From Candidatus Angelobacter sp. Gp1-AA117 (lineage in GTDB: Bacteria > Acidobacteriota > Terriglobia > Terriglobales > Acidobacteriaceae), in contig QHVI01000045.1 of assembly GCA_003223515.1 (NCBI GenBank), positions 1-39,942 on the forward strand: DNA of 39,942 nt, written 5' to 3'. Below are positions 15,955 through 26,491 of the stretch, piece after piece. A model generated the notes under the pieces. That model was not told where the DNA came from. It searched no databases and saw only the letters and a list, made by a program, of their open reading frames with translations. Positions within the stretch are counted from its first letter, which is position 1; every line of letters begins with the position of its first letter. A program made the position numbers and the translations under genes.

Positions 15955-17742
15955 CTAACGTTTACGGGTGGCGCGGCGCTCCACGCTCTTGCGCACCTGT
16001 TTGCCAAATGAAGTCTGATTGATGCCGACCTGCTGGATCCAGCCAAGAATATTACTGATGGCCCAATAGATACCCAAACCCGAAGAGAGGTTCCAACTGA
16101 TCACGCCCATCATCACCGGGGTCACAATCTGCAGCATTTTCTGCTGTGCGGGATCCATTCCCGCCTGCGGTGTGCTCCTCTGGGTGATGAACATGGTGAC
16201 GATAATGAGGATGGGGAGAATATGGAGCGGATCGGGAGCCGCCAGATCATGAATCCACACCCAGTTTGCATGGCGCAACTCGATGGCGTTGCCCAGCATG
16301 GAATAAAACGCAAACAGGAAAGGCATTTGCAGCAGCAGCGGGAAACAGCCTCCTACCGGATTCACACCCTCGCGCTTGTAAAGCTCTGACATTTCCTGCT
16401 GCATCTGCGCCCGCCGAGGATCGGTAAGGCTGTAGCGCTTGTATTTCTCCGTGATCGCCTTTACCTGCGGCTGGATTTTCTGCATCTTCAGCGAAGATTT
16501 CATGCTGGAAATGCGCAGTGGCAGCAACGCCAGGTTGATCACAATCGTGAGGAAGACGATCGCCCAGCCCCAGTTGTGGATCATGCGTTCATAGGTCCAG
16601 CGAAGCCACGCAAACAACGGACGCGAGATGAAGCCGAAGAACCCAAAATCAAGGATTCCGCGCAGGTCCGGGCCGCTTGGCTGCGCCTTCACGCTCTCCA
16701 GAAGCTCTACCGCTTTCGGCCCTACAAACAGCCGTTCTCGCGTGATGCCGTTCGGATTGCCAATGGCAACTCCCAGTATCGGCGCTTTGTCTTTGCCGGC
16801 TTCTTCCGGCTTGTCCAGGTTGCGCGGTATCTCCATCTGCGTGTGCAGGGTCACCGCCGCCGAATCCTTCGGCGCGTCCGGCATGAACACTGCGGCAAAA
16901 TATTGGTCTACAGTGCCAATCCACTGAAAAGGTCCATTGATGGTCTGGCCGCCGACTACCCATTTTTTGCTTGTAAGAAACCCGCCTGATTGTGGCGGCT
17001 TGCGCGTGATTTCGCCGTCCTGCTGCCAGTCGATGCGGGTGCCGGCATAGCTGGAAAGCACGGTCTGGTCGCCGAACCCGCCGGGCCACTGCGGATACGC
17101 AGCCACAAAATTTCCTTTGTTGGTGACCTCGGTCTGAACGCCCACTACATAACTTGATCTGTCGAACGTGAAGGTCTTGCGCGCCTGCGTATCGCCATCC
17201 GCATATTCAAACGTGATCGAAGCCGGAGCAGACTGGCTTCCCGTCTGGCTCGGTACATAGAGCACCTCATTCAGCTTCTTGCTGAGCTCCTGGTCATAAG
17301 AAAACAGTGAGAGCGGGTAACCGAGGACCGGAGCCGTAACCGGATTCACGATATCCAGAGGCTGGTTCTTGTCGTTGGTGTATTTCTTGAGAATCCAAGA
17401 CCTTATCAAGCCTCCCTTGTTGCTGAAGGTGATCTTGTAAAGATCGTTCTCGATGGCGGTTTCTGTCTCAGCGCTGCCCTGCCTGGAGGCTGCCGTTTGA
17501 GTCGGTGTAGCAGTTGCACGTCTGGCAACCGTGGACGTAGTGGAAGACGGAGAATTTGACGGTGTTGGAGTTGGCTGTTGTTGTTGCTGCTGAGAAGGTG
17601 GATTTCCTGGCTGCTGCGCGGGCGGCGCAGGCTTCGGCATCAGGTACGACAGCAACCCCATGCCGACAATCGTCAGCAGGACCACGAGCAGCAGCCGCTT
17701 TTCTGTGCCGGTCTCTTTCTTGGGATCGTAGTATTCAGTCAA
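15955..17742 (-). CDS. yidC: Membrane protein insertase YidC
   Basis: 595 residues, in the Gram-negative long form. The N-terminal membrane helix (about 17-35) is followed by a Pro/Gln/Ser-Thr linker (40-95), a periplasmic beta-supersandwich domain (about 95-375) and the conserved five-helix core (about 380-590). The core includes the cytoplasmic loop LRISSMKSSLKMQKIQPQVK and FPLLLQMPFLFAFY. YidC inserts and folds inner-membrane proteins, alone or with SecYEG. It initiates at TTG 17740-17742, inside a four-base TTGA overlap with the yidD stop, which indicates translational coupling. The C-terminus is basic, consistent with ribosome contact. Confidence 0.96.
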   Translation of the reverse strand: MTEYYDPKKETGTEKRLLLVVLLTIVGMGLLSYLMPKPAPPAQQPGNPPSQQQQQQPTPTPSNSPSSTTSTVARRATATPTQTAASRQGSAETETAIENDLYKITFSNKGGLIRSWILKKYTNDKNQPLDIVNPVTAPVLGYPLSLFSYDQELSKKLNEVLYVPSQTGSQSAPASITFEYADGDTQARKTFTFDRSSYVVGVQTEVTNKGNFVAAYPQWPGGFGDQTVLSSYAGTRIDWQQDGEITRKPPQSGGFLTSKKWVVGGQTINGPFQWIGTVDQYFAAVFMPDAPKDSAAVTLHTQMEIPRNLDKPEEAGKDKAPILGVAIGNPNGITRERLFVGPKAVELLESVKAQPSGPDLRGILDFGFFGFISRPLFAWLRWTYERMIHNWGWAIVFLTIVINLALLPLRISSMKSSLKMQKIQPQVKAITEKYKRYSLTDPRRAQMQQEMSELYKREGVNPVGGCFPLLLQMPFLFAFYSMLGNAIELRHANWVWIHDLAAPDPLHILPILIIVTMFITQRSTPQAGMDPAQQKMLQIVTPVMMGVISWNLSSGLGIYWAISNILGWIQQVGINQTSFGKQVRKSVERRATRKR

Positions 17743-17972
17743 CTTTTCTTCTCAATGAATCTTTGTGGCACCGGATCATAGCCTCCGCGCGCCATGGGAT
17801 TGCAGCGGAGCACCCGCCAGAATGCCAGCGCTGTGCCCGGAAAAAAACCATGCCGCGCCACGGCTTCGGCCGCGTACTCCGAACAGCTTGGAACATAACG
17901 GCACGAAGCCGGCAATAGCGGCGAGATTAGCGTCTTATACAGCTTGAGACCGAGGATAGCCGGTTGTCTCAT
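17739..17972 (-). CDS. yidD: Membrane protein insertion efficiency factor YidD
   Basis: 77 residues, the usual length. The hallmark segments are LYKTLISPLLPASCRYVPSC, SEYAAEAVARHG and RVLRCNPMARGGYDPVP, including the conserved cysteine pattern C24-x-x-x-x-x-C30 and C55. It is a cytoplasmic-side protein with an amphipathic helix that assists YidC-dependent insertion. It lies between rnpA (16-base gap) and yidC (four-base overlap), its canonical place. Confidence 0.95.
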   Translation of the reverse strand: MRQPAILGLKLYKTLISPLLPASCRYVPSCSEYAAEAVARHGFFPGTALAFWRVLRCNPMARGGYDPVPQRFIEKKS

Positions 17973-17988
17973 CGCGTTGTTCTCTTCT

Positions 17989-18375
17989 CTACTGGGGCCT
18001 TTCTACTGGGGCCTTCTGGATCGCGGTAAATATCTGCCCGATCTCTGCATCCAGCTTTGCGAACTCCATATCCAACACCTGCCGCCGCGGATGCAGCACC
18101 ACATCCAGCGGCAGCACCAGCTCTGCCAGGTGCTGCTGCACCGCTGCCTTCATCCTGCGGCGAATACGATTGCGCTGCACTGCGCCTCCCAGGACCTTGC
18201 CGACAGTGAAGCCCACACGCGGGCCTGCATTGTCACTGCGGCGGCGGTAGAAAACCGTGATATTCCCTGAAAAATGTTTTCTGCCTTCCTGGTATACAAC
18301 CTGAAAATCCGCGTGTTTCAGCAGCCGCATGCTGCTGGGGAAGTTCCGTGAAAATTGTCTCTGATGTTCGTCCAC
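17989..18375 (-). CDS. rnpA: Ribonuclease P protein component
   Basis: 128 residues from GTG 18375; the family core begins at MRLLKHADFQ, so a start at the internal ATG is possible. Family features are the F-x-x-V segment (ADFQVVYQEG), GPRVGFTVGKVLGGAVQRN and the RNR signature (QRNRIRRRMKAAV). It binds the RNase P RNA and pre-tRNA leader for 5-prime processing. It lies between rpmH (33-base gap) and yidD. Confidence 0.93.
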   Translation of the reverse strand: MDEHQRQFSRNFPSSMRLLKHADFQVVYQEGRKHFSGNITVFYRRRSDNAGPRVGFTVGKVLGGAVQRNRIRRRMKAAVQQHLAELVLPLDVVLHPRRQVLDMEFAKLDAEIGQIFTAIQKAPVERPQ

Positions 18376-18408
18376 GGCTGGCGTACGGCTGGCACTTACT
18401 TGAGGATC

Positions 18409-18564
18409 CTATTCACGGAAACCGGGCTTCACCGAAACGCGCTTGCGTCCTTTGGCGCGGCGGCGTGACAGCACGGCTTGTCCGCTCTTGGTCTTCATTC
18501 GGGTACGAAAACCGTGCGTCTTCGAACGGCGGCGACGGTTAGGTTGAAACGTGCGCTTGGGCAT
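18409..18564 (-). CDS. rpmH: 50S ribosomal protein L34
   Basis: A 51-residue basic protein reading [20 protein letters not shown], then [20 protein letters not shown], then VSVKPGFRE. This is the typical L34 core with a slightly extended C-terminus. It is the first gene of the minus-strand rpmH-rnpA-yidD-yidC-jag run and faces dnaA, the classical origin-adjacent arrangement. Confidence 0.96.
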   Translation of the reverse strand: MPKRTFQPNRRRRSKTHGFRTRMKTKSGQAVLSRRRAKGRKRVSVKPGFRE

Positions 18565-19094
18565 GAACTATGGCGCTCCTACTCAAAATATGTTGCACAG
18601 GCCAAACGAAAAGTATAAAGGAATAAAAGAGATTACGCCATTATGGCAGAAAGGTGATCTGCACTCGGGGCACTCATATCTGATCACGACATCTTCTGCC
18701 GAACGGTTTTTTCACCGTGCGGAGACTGCGCTCGCAATCCAGGTTCTCACGGTGATGTGTCAATAGAAAACTGGCCTGAAAGAAACTCTTTTGCATCTCG
18801 GAAGAAAAATCTGAACTTTCTTATCTTCATCTGCACGAAAAATGTTTCAACTCAATTCACTGGCCCTGCTGTTTTGCACTGTGCTCGCGACAAAACTTGC
18901 GCCAAACAATTTTTCGAGAAAATTTTCAATTCTCATTTCCACAGCATAAAACTTTCATGCTAGACTGCCGAACAGTCTAAAGAATCTTATTTGCACTACA
19001 ATATGTTCAGGTGCTCTGTGGATGCCCCCACAAAGCAGAGACGGATGTTCAATTCCTAAAGCAGGGCCGTGTCGGCTCGCAGAAATTATCACGC
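18565..19094. promoter_or_regulatory. rpmH-dnaA divergent intergenic region
   Basis: A 530-base non-coding stretch holding both divergent promoters. Seen: a perfect 7-bp inverted repeat TAGACTG-N5-CAGTCTA (18961-18979); TACAAT (18997-19002), a possible dnaA -10; and two imperfect DnaA-box-like sites, TTTCCACAG near 18937 and TGTGGATGC near 19017. CGGTTTTTTCACCG (about 18699-18712) can fold. An AT-rich segment precedes the inverted repeat. It could form the left half of a bipartite origin. Confidence 0.5.
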
Positions 19095-20492
19095 ATGTCA
19101 TTATCATCAACTGCTACTGCTACCGCCAATCCATGGCTCCGAATCCTCGGAGCACTTGAAAAAAAGATCAGCCGGCACTCATATGACACGTGGCTCAAAC
19201 CAACACGGTACAGCCACTCCAACGGATCCATTATCTTCGTCCGGGTCCCTACGCCAGAGTTCCGCCATATCGGAGAAAAATTTGGAGACCTGATTCAGGA
19301 AGCGATGGATACCTTCGCTCCCGAGTTTCAGGATGTGAAGTTCATCACTGCAGAAGAAGATCCGACCACGCCGCCCATGCGTCCTGATGGCGGTTTTGCT
19401 CCGGTCTCCGCTACCGGTGCGGCTGCGGCCAGCACTTCTGCGGCAAAGCAGCAACGCTTTGACTGGGATTCTGCCGCGCAACTGAATCCCCGCTATACTT
19501 TCGAAGCTTTTGTGATCGGCTCCGGGAATCAATTCGCCCACGCAGCGGCCCAGGCCGTCGCTGAAAGACCTTCCAAGGCCTACAACCCGCTATTCCTGTA
19601 TGGCGGTGTAGGAATGGGCAAGACTCACCTGATGCAGGCCATTGGCCACGAGGTGAAGCGCCGCCAGCCCCAGGCTGCCATCTGCTACATCTCCAGCGAG
19701 AAATTTACCAACGAGCTGATCAACTCCCTGCGCTATGACCGTATGGTGTCATTCCGTGGTAAGTTCCGCAACGTCGATGTCTTGCTCATCGACGACATTC
19801 AGTTTCTCGCCCATAAGGAACGCATGCAGGAGGAGTTCTTCCATACTTTCAATGCCTTGCATGAGTCGATGAAGCAGATTGTGATCGCCAGTGATCGTCC
19901 ACCGAAAGAGTTGGCCGAGATAGAAGACCGGCTGCGCTCGCGATTCGAATGGGGATTGATTGCCGATATCCAGCCGCCCGATCTGGAAACCAAGGTCGCT
20001 ATCCTGCAGAAGAAAGCCGAGTCTGACCGGGTTTCACTAAGCATCGACCTGGCCCTGTATATCGCCTCGAACGTGCGTACCAACGTTCGTGAACTGGAAG
20101 GCGCGCTGATTCGCCTGCTGGCTTATTGCTCCCTGACGGGTGCTGAAATCAGCCTGGCCACCGCGCAGCAGGTACTCAAGAACTTCATTGACTCCCAGAC
20201 CCGCAAAATCACCATTGACGCAATCCAGAAGGCCGTAGCTGAGCAGTTTGGGCTGCGCGTGAATGAAATCAAGGCCAAGAGCAACTCCCGCGCTATTGTC
20301 TTCCCGCGGCAGATTGCCATGTATATGGCTAAGAGAATGACAGAGGCCTCCCTGCCGGAAATCGGCCGCCAATTTGGGGGCAAGCACCATACCACCGTGA
20401 TGCATTCGATCGATAAGATCGAAGAGCAGCGCCAGTCAGATAAAGATCTGAACCGGATGCTGAACAAGCTCACGGAAAATTTGAGCAATTAG
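19095..20492 (+). CDS. dnaA: Chromosomal replication initiator DnaA
   Basis: 465 residues from ATG 19095, which gives the usual N-terminus (NPWLRILGALEKKISRHSYD, domain I). An in-frame GTG at 19011 would add 28 atypical residues. Domain II is the Ala/Thr-rich linker. The AAA+ domain has Walker A GGVGMGKTHL and Walker B LLIDDIQFL. The sensor/box region includes ASDRPPKELAEIEDRLRSRF. Domain IV has the DnaA signature GGKHHTTVMHSIDKIE for DnaA-box binding. ATP-DnaA opens the origin and represses its own gene. It is divergent from rpmH and upstream of the candidate origin. Confidence 0.97.
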   Translation: MSLSSTATATANPWLRILGALEKKISRHSYDTWLKPTRYSHSNGSIIFVRVPTPEFRHIGEKFGDLIQEAMDTFAPEFQDVKFITAEEDPTTPPMRPDGGFAPVSATGAAAASTSAAKQQRFDWDSAAQLNPRYTFEAFVIGSGNQFAHAAAQAVAERPSKAYNPLFLYGGVGMGKTHLMQAIGHEVKRRQPQAAICYISSEKFTNELINSLRYDRMVSFRGKFRNVDVLLIDDIQFLAHKERMQEEFFHTFNALHESMKQIVIASDRPPKELAEIEDRLRSRFEWGLIADIQPPDLETKVAILQKKAESDRVSLSIDLALYIASNVRTNVRELEGALIRLLAYCSLTGAEISLATAQQVLKNFIDSQTRKITIDAIQKAVAEQFGLRVNEIKAKSNSRAIVFPRQIAMYMAKRMTEASLPEIGRQFGGKHHTTVMHSIDKIEEQRQSDKDLNRMLNKLTENLSN

Positions 20493-20537
20493 TTCGCAGT
20501 TAGCAGGTTCGAAAGCGCATGCAGTAGTATGCCACCA

Positions 20538-20783
20538 GCTTTTCCACTTTTCTGACTCGTTTTCTCTGCGGATGATGTGGAAGCTCTGTGGAAACGGTGA
20601 ATCACCGGACGGAAACTGAAGTCAGGTACCGGGAATACACCGGCCACACAAAACCAGGTACCAGTCTTGCACTTGGATAAAACCGGGATGATTCTGGAAC
20701 ACAAAGGTTTGTACCTGATTCCCACTTTTCCGCAGGCAACGACTATTACTGCTATTTTTTATTATTTTCTTTTGATATATAAG
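20538..20783 (+). other. Candidate replication origin (oriC) in the dnaA-dnaN gap
   Basis: The 321-base gap holds a cluster of imperfect DnaA boxes: TTTTCCACT (20538-20546), TTTCCACAG read on the minus strand at about 20587-20595, and TTTTCCGCA (20726-20734). The last is followed by a short GC-richer step (20735-20742). Next come the triplets CTA-TTA-CTG-CTA (20743-20754), which fit DnaA-trios read 3-prime to 5-prime on the other strand as GAT-AAT-GAC-GAT. An A/T-only tract (20755-20783) follows and could be the unwinding element. This matches the box/GC/trio/AT order of known basal unwinding systems; it is inferred, not shown. Confidence 0.55.
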
Positions 20784-20813
20784 TAACACCAGTATTCTCA
20801 AGGGGGCCACAAT

Positions 20814-21980
20814 ATGCCTTCTTCCGCAGGTGCAGAGGCGGGAGCCGCAATGGAAATCAGCGTAAGCAAACAGGATCTTCTGAAGGAACTCACCGCGACC
20901 CAGGGAGTGGTCGAGCGCAAGACCACCATTCCCATCCTGTCCAATTTCTTATTTGAGGCCGCGGGAGACAAGCTCTCGATTACGGCGACAGATTTGGATT
21001 TGAGTTTACGGACGAACTGTCCGGCCAAGATCAAAAAAGAGGGCTCTTGCACGATTCCGGCCCGCAAGCTTTACGATTATGTAAAGCTGCTGGGCGATGG
21101 TGAGATCAGCATCAAGCTGCTGGAAAATCACTGGGTACAGATTCGCAGCGGCCGCTCCAATACCAAGATGGTAGGAATGGCGCGCGCGAATTTTCCCGCG
21201 CTGCCGTTGTTTCCCGCGGAATCAGCCATTAAGCTGCCCGCTCAGGTGATTCGCAACCTGATTGCCAAGACCATCTTCTCGATCTCCAGTGAAGAATCCC
21301 GCTACACCCTCAATGGCGCCTTGCTGGTTTTGAAGCCGGAGAGCATCACCATGGTAGCCACAGATGGTCATAGGCTGGCTCACGTGGAGCATGTAAATTC
21401 CAAGCTGCCGGTCAGCGGCGAAATGAAGGTGCTGGTTCCCAAAAAGGCCATGAGCGAGTTGAGTTCCTTGTTGAGTTCCTTGTTGAACTCCTCAGATGTC
21501 CAGGTGGTGGAGTTTGCCAAAGACGAATCGACTCTATTTTTCCGCCTGGGCTCGCGCATCCTTACGTCCCGCCAGCTCACTGGACAATTCCCGAATTACG
21601 AAGCAGTCCTGCCACGCGACAATAACAAGTCTGTGACCATACATTGCGACGAATTTTCCGGTGCCATCCAGCGAGTGGCCCAGTTTGCCGATGAGCGCTC
21701 CAATGCCATCCGTATGCGTCTGGAGAAGGATGAATTGAAGGTCTCCACCTCCAACACCGAAATTGGCGAATCGGAAGATTCCATTGAAACCAGCTACAAC
21801 GGCGATCCCATGGTGATCGGCTTCAATTCGCAGTACCTGCTGGAATTCCTGAAGGTGGTAGGCACCGGAGATGTCCGCTTCGAATTCAAAGATGCCCAGT
21901 CGGCCGGCCAGCTCCGGCCAGACGAGGCTACCGATAGCGAGTACAAATACCGCTACATCGTGATGCCCATGCGGATTTGA
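20814..21980 (+). CDS. dnaN: DNA polymerase III sliding clamp (beta subunit)
   Basis: 388 residues from ATG 20814, or 376 from ATG 20850. The family normally begins at MEISVSKQDLL, which is the 20850 start. However, AAGGGGG (about 20800-20806) is well spaced for 20814. The three clamp domains are present, with the GVVERKTTIPILSNFL, ATDGHRLAH and YKYRYIVMPMRI segments. The dimer encircles DNA and tethers polymerase. A duplicated LSSL repeat (KAMSELSSLLSSLLNSSDVQ) occurs near residue 220. It is followed by a strong terminator. Confidence 0.97.
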   Translation: MPSSAGAEAGAAMEISVSKQDLLKELTATQGVVERKTTIPILSNFLFEAAGDKLSITATDLDLSLRTNCPAKIKKEGSCTIPARKLYDYVKLLGDGEISIKLLENHWVQIRSGRSNTKMVGMARANFPALPLFPAESAIKLPAQVIRNLIAKTIFSISSEESRYTLNGALLVLKPESITMVATDGHRLAHVEHVNSKLPVSGEMKVLVPKKAMSELSSLLSSLLNSSDVQVVEFAKDESTLFFRLGSRILTSRQLTGQFPNYEAVLPRDNNKSVTIHCDEFSGAIQRVAQFADERSNAIRMRLEKDELKVSTSNTEIGESEDSIETSYNGDPMVIGFNSQYLLEFLKVVGTGDVRFEFKDAQSAGQLRPDEATDSEYKYRYIVMPMRI

Positions 21981-22009
21981 AGGTCCAGCAAAGCGCCAGG
22001 AATGAAAAA

Positions 22010-22037
22010 GCCGGACAAACTGTCCGGCCTGATGTTT
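22010..22037. terminator. Bidirectional terminator between dnaN and the membrane protein
   Basis: GCCGGACA (22010-22017), loop AAC, TGTCCGGC (22021-22028): an 8-bp perfect stem. TTTTT follows at 22035-22039 on the plus side, and AAAAA at 22005-22009 gives a T tract on the minus side. It serves both convergent genes. Confidence 0.85.
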
Positions 22038-22056
22038 TTCTGGTACTGGTATTTGA

Positions 22057-22905
22057 TTAACTGGCTGCCATCTTGCGCGAGAGCACGCGTTCAACCGTCT
22101 TCTCAACTCCGGGAATAAACGAATCCACAGGTGCAAAGGCCAGTTCGTCACTGCGCCGTACCACCAGCGGAGTGCTGAGAAGAACTTCATTCCAGCGTTG
22201 AAGAATCAGGCGGGCGGGAGCCTCCTGAATCACTTTTCTATTGGGTTCGGAGACGTGGATGACCACCAGCCAGCCGGCAAACAACAATAAGTTCAAAACA
22301 AGCAGGGTTCCGTCAATGAATGTTTGCCAGCTCGGGGCACGCTGAGTCAAGATCGTGCTTCCAAGGTCCAGAAAAGCATAACAACCGATTCCCAAAGCGA
22401 TACAGACCGCTGGGGTCCGCCACGAAAGGCCGAGTCTCGATTGAAACAGAATTACCAGCAGGAGCAAGCCGCATTGCACCAGTTCGACTGTGTTGTTAAA
22501 CAGGTTGATACCAGCGCAAATTTTGGTTGCACCAGAGCCATTGGTAGCCAGTGCAGTCAGTAGCGACGCTACAAAAAGAAACATGGCAGCGCCACGGAAG
22601 AGCAGTTTGGAAAAATCCAGAAGCTCAGGGTAGCTCTTCAAAACATTCAGAAAGACTTCGTAAATGATCCCCAGGCCGAGGATCATCCCGAGAGCTCCCA
22701 ACGTCCAAAAAAGAGCAAAATAGTGAGCCGTTGAAATGCGGATGTTTAAAACAGTCAACGCGAAATTTCCGACGACCAGATAAATCAGAAAACTGAAGAA
22801 GATTGGAAATCTCGCGTGCAGCTTCTTACGAACCAGGGTGGCAACAATCAGCAGTTGCAACATCGCGCCAAGGATTCCAAACCACTGAGCTATAGACGAA
22901 GACAT
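22057..22905 (-). CDS. Multi-pass membrane protein of unknown function
   Basis: 282 residues with about seven hydrophobic helices spanning residues 7-225 (for example ILGAMLQLLIVATLV, FFSFLIYLVVGNFALTV, ALGMILGLGIIYEVF, CGLLLLVILF and LLVLNLLLFAGWLVVIHV). A cytosolic C-terminal tail of about 60 residues follows (from SEPNRKVIQEAP). I do not recognise a named family. A strong Shine-Dalgarno (GGAG in the purine run at about 22911-22925) precedes the start. A palindrome lies 78 bases upstream, related to one upstream of the neighbouring small peptide gene. It occupies the position where recF often lies. Confidence 0.75.
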   Translation of the reverse strand: MSSSIAQWFGILGAMLQLLIVATLVRKKLHARFPIFFSFLIYLVVGNFALTVLNIRISTAHYFALFWTLGALGMILGLGIIYEVFLNVLKSYPELLDFSKLLFRGAAMFLFVASLLTALATNGSGATKICAGINLFNNTVELVQCGLLLLVILFQSRLGLSWRTPAVCIALGIGCYAFLDLGSTILTQRAPSWQTFIDGTLLVLNLLLFAGWLVVIHVSEPNRKVIQEAPARLILQRWNEVLLSTPLVVRRSDELAFAPVDSFIPGVEKTVERVLSRKMAAS

Positions 22906-22982
22906 TAGGAGCTCCCTCCAAAGGGAGAGAAAGCATACTATTAGCGCGAGGGTTTAGCAAACCCCTTCGTCATACAACTCGT

Positions 22983-22998
22983 GGTTACTTTAGTAACC
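22983..22998. promoter_or_regulatory. Palindromic site GGTTACT-TT-AGTAACC
   Basis: A perfect 7-bp inverted repeat with a 2-base centre, 78 bases upstream of the membrane-protein start and just past the 3-prime end of the small peptide gene. It matches the site at 23222-23237 at 13 of 16 positions. It could be an operator or a small hairpin. Confidence 0.45.
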
Positions 22999-23060
22999 TG
23001 CGAATTATGCCGTTCCCGTCTAAGTTGTTGTTGCCAGAAGATTTAGCTGGCAATACCCGC

Positions 23061-23207
23061 TTATTTTACACACACATTCGGGCACGGAGCCGGAGCTGGC
23101 GCAGTTATTCCGATTGGTCTGGTGCTATAACCAGTCGATGTGACAATGGCGAAGCCGGCAACGGTGAGTACTGCCATACAGAGTGATGAACGAAGTAGCA
23201 ATTTCAT
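23061..23207 (-). CDS. Small secreted peptide (48 residues)
   Basis: The minus strand reads MKLLLRSSLCMAVLTVAG, FAIVTSTGYSTRP, then IGITAPAPAPCPNVCVK, stop TAA 23061-23063. The N-terminal 20-24 residues form a clear signal peptide (basic then hydrophobic). The mature part is short, Ala/Pro-rich and ends with a Cys-x-x-x-Cys pair (CPNVC). An excellent AGGAGAG Shine-Dalgarno lies 8 bases before the ATG (23205-23207). It is the first gene before the membrane protein in the same direction (155-base gap), so the two may be co-transcribed. Function is unknown; it could be a secreted effector, a signal or a structural peptide. Confidence 0.65.
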   Translation of the reverse strand: MKLLLRSSLCMAVLTVAGFAIVTSTGYSTRPIGITAPAPAPCPNVCVK

Positions 23208-23221
23208 GGGGAGTCTCTCCT

Positions 23222-23258
23222 AGTTACTTTTGTAATCTTTTAGAACTTCTCTGGTTCT
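23222..23258. promoter_or_regulatory. Paired inverted repeats upstream of the small peptide
   Basis: AGTTACTTTTGTAATC (23222-23237) is an imperfect copy of the palindrome at 22983-22998. AGAAC-N7-GTTCT (23242-23258) is a separate inverted repeat. It resembles AGAAC-N6-GTTCT at 28695-28710, which precedes the second retropepsin cassette. Both lie within 55 bases of the start codon, where a repressor would act. Confidence 0.4.
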
Positions 23259-23700
23259 ACTAATCTGGAACATTTAATTGGTGGAGCTTTTAACGCGGGA
23301 AAAGTATACATTTTATGACCCTCTGCGCAAGAGGGTATTTAGGTCAGTACCCTTTTAGGAAACATCTGCCTCAAAAGACTCTGTTGTACTCTGCCTTCGG
23401 ATGGTATACTGCCAAGCCCTCGTTCGATTTTCTCCCCGATTAAAATAATTCTTTCCCGATGAGAGTCTCTATTTTTGTTAGGCCTGCAAGAGGTTTGGGT
23501 TTCTAAAAAGGTTTGAATCTCACTCTTCAGGATTTGCTTGTCCGCCTTTTTGGACAAACCTGAAACCAATGGCAATCCGCTTCCTCATGTTCAGAGCAGC
23601 GAATTCCGGATTCTGCTGTTCCCGGCATTCCACAAATGCTTTTCTGCAATTTTTCGAGGGATGCCGGCGTGAACCGTATGCTGCCCCGGCGACTCTCGTT
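23259..23700. other. AT-rich intergenic region, one possible short minus-strand frame
   Basis: No confident gene. A minus-strand frame of 78 codons at 23339-23575 (MPLVSGLSKKADKQILKSEI...) has charged, protein-like composition but no homology that I recognise, no Shine-Dalgarno, and a start overlapping another open frame. It could be a gene remnant. Immediately after its stop is a 7-bp hairpin ACCCTCT-N5-AGAGGGT (23318-23336) without a clear T tract. Confidence 0.35.
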
Positions 23701-23701
23701 G

Positions 23702-23710
23702 TGCTATAAT
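23702..23710 (+). promoter_or_regulatory. Extended -10 promoter of gyrB
   Basis: TGCTATAAT, identical to the amidohydrolase promoter element, lies 75 bases before the GTG start of gyrB. No clear -35 is present, consistent with an extended -10 promoter. Confidence 0.6.
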
Positions 23711-23776
23711 GACTCTTGGGCGTAATCCCCTAAATTATTGAGTTTTCAATCACTTGAGTCCATTCAAGGGTTTTGA

Positions 23777-26443
<2,667 letters not shown>

Positions 26444-26466
26444 ACGCAACTGAAGTAGGTATTTCA

Positions 26467-26490
26467 GGCGGGCCCGCGGCCCGCCTTTTT
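26467..26490. terminator. Strong intrinsic terminator after gyrB
   Basis: GGCGGGC (26467-26473), loop CCGCG, GCCCGCC (26479-26485) and TTTTT (26486-26490). It is 24 bases past the gyrB stop and two bases before the end of the convergent CPBP gene. The minus side has no T tract. Confidence 0.9.
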
Positions 26491-26491
26491 G

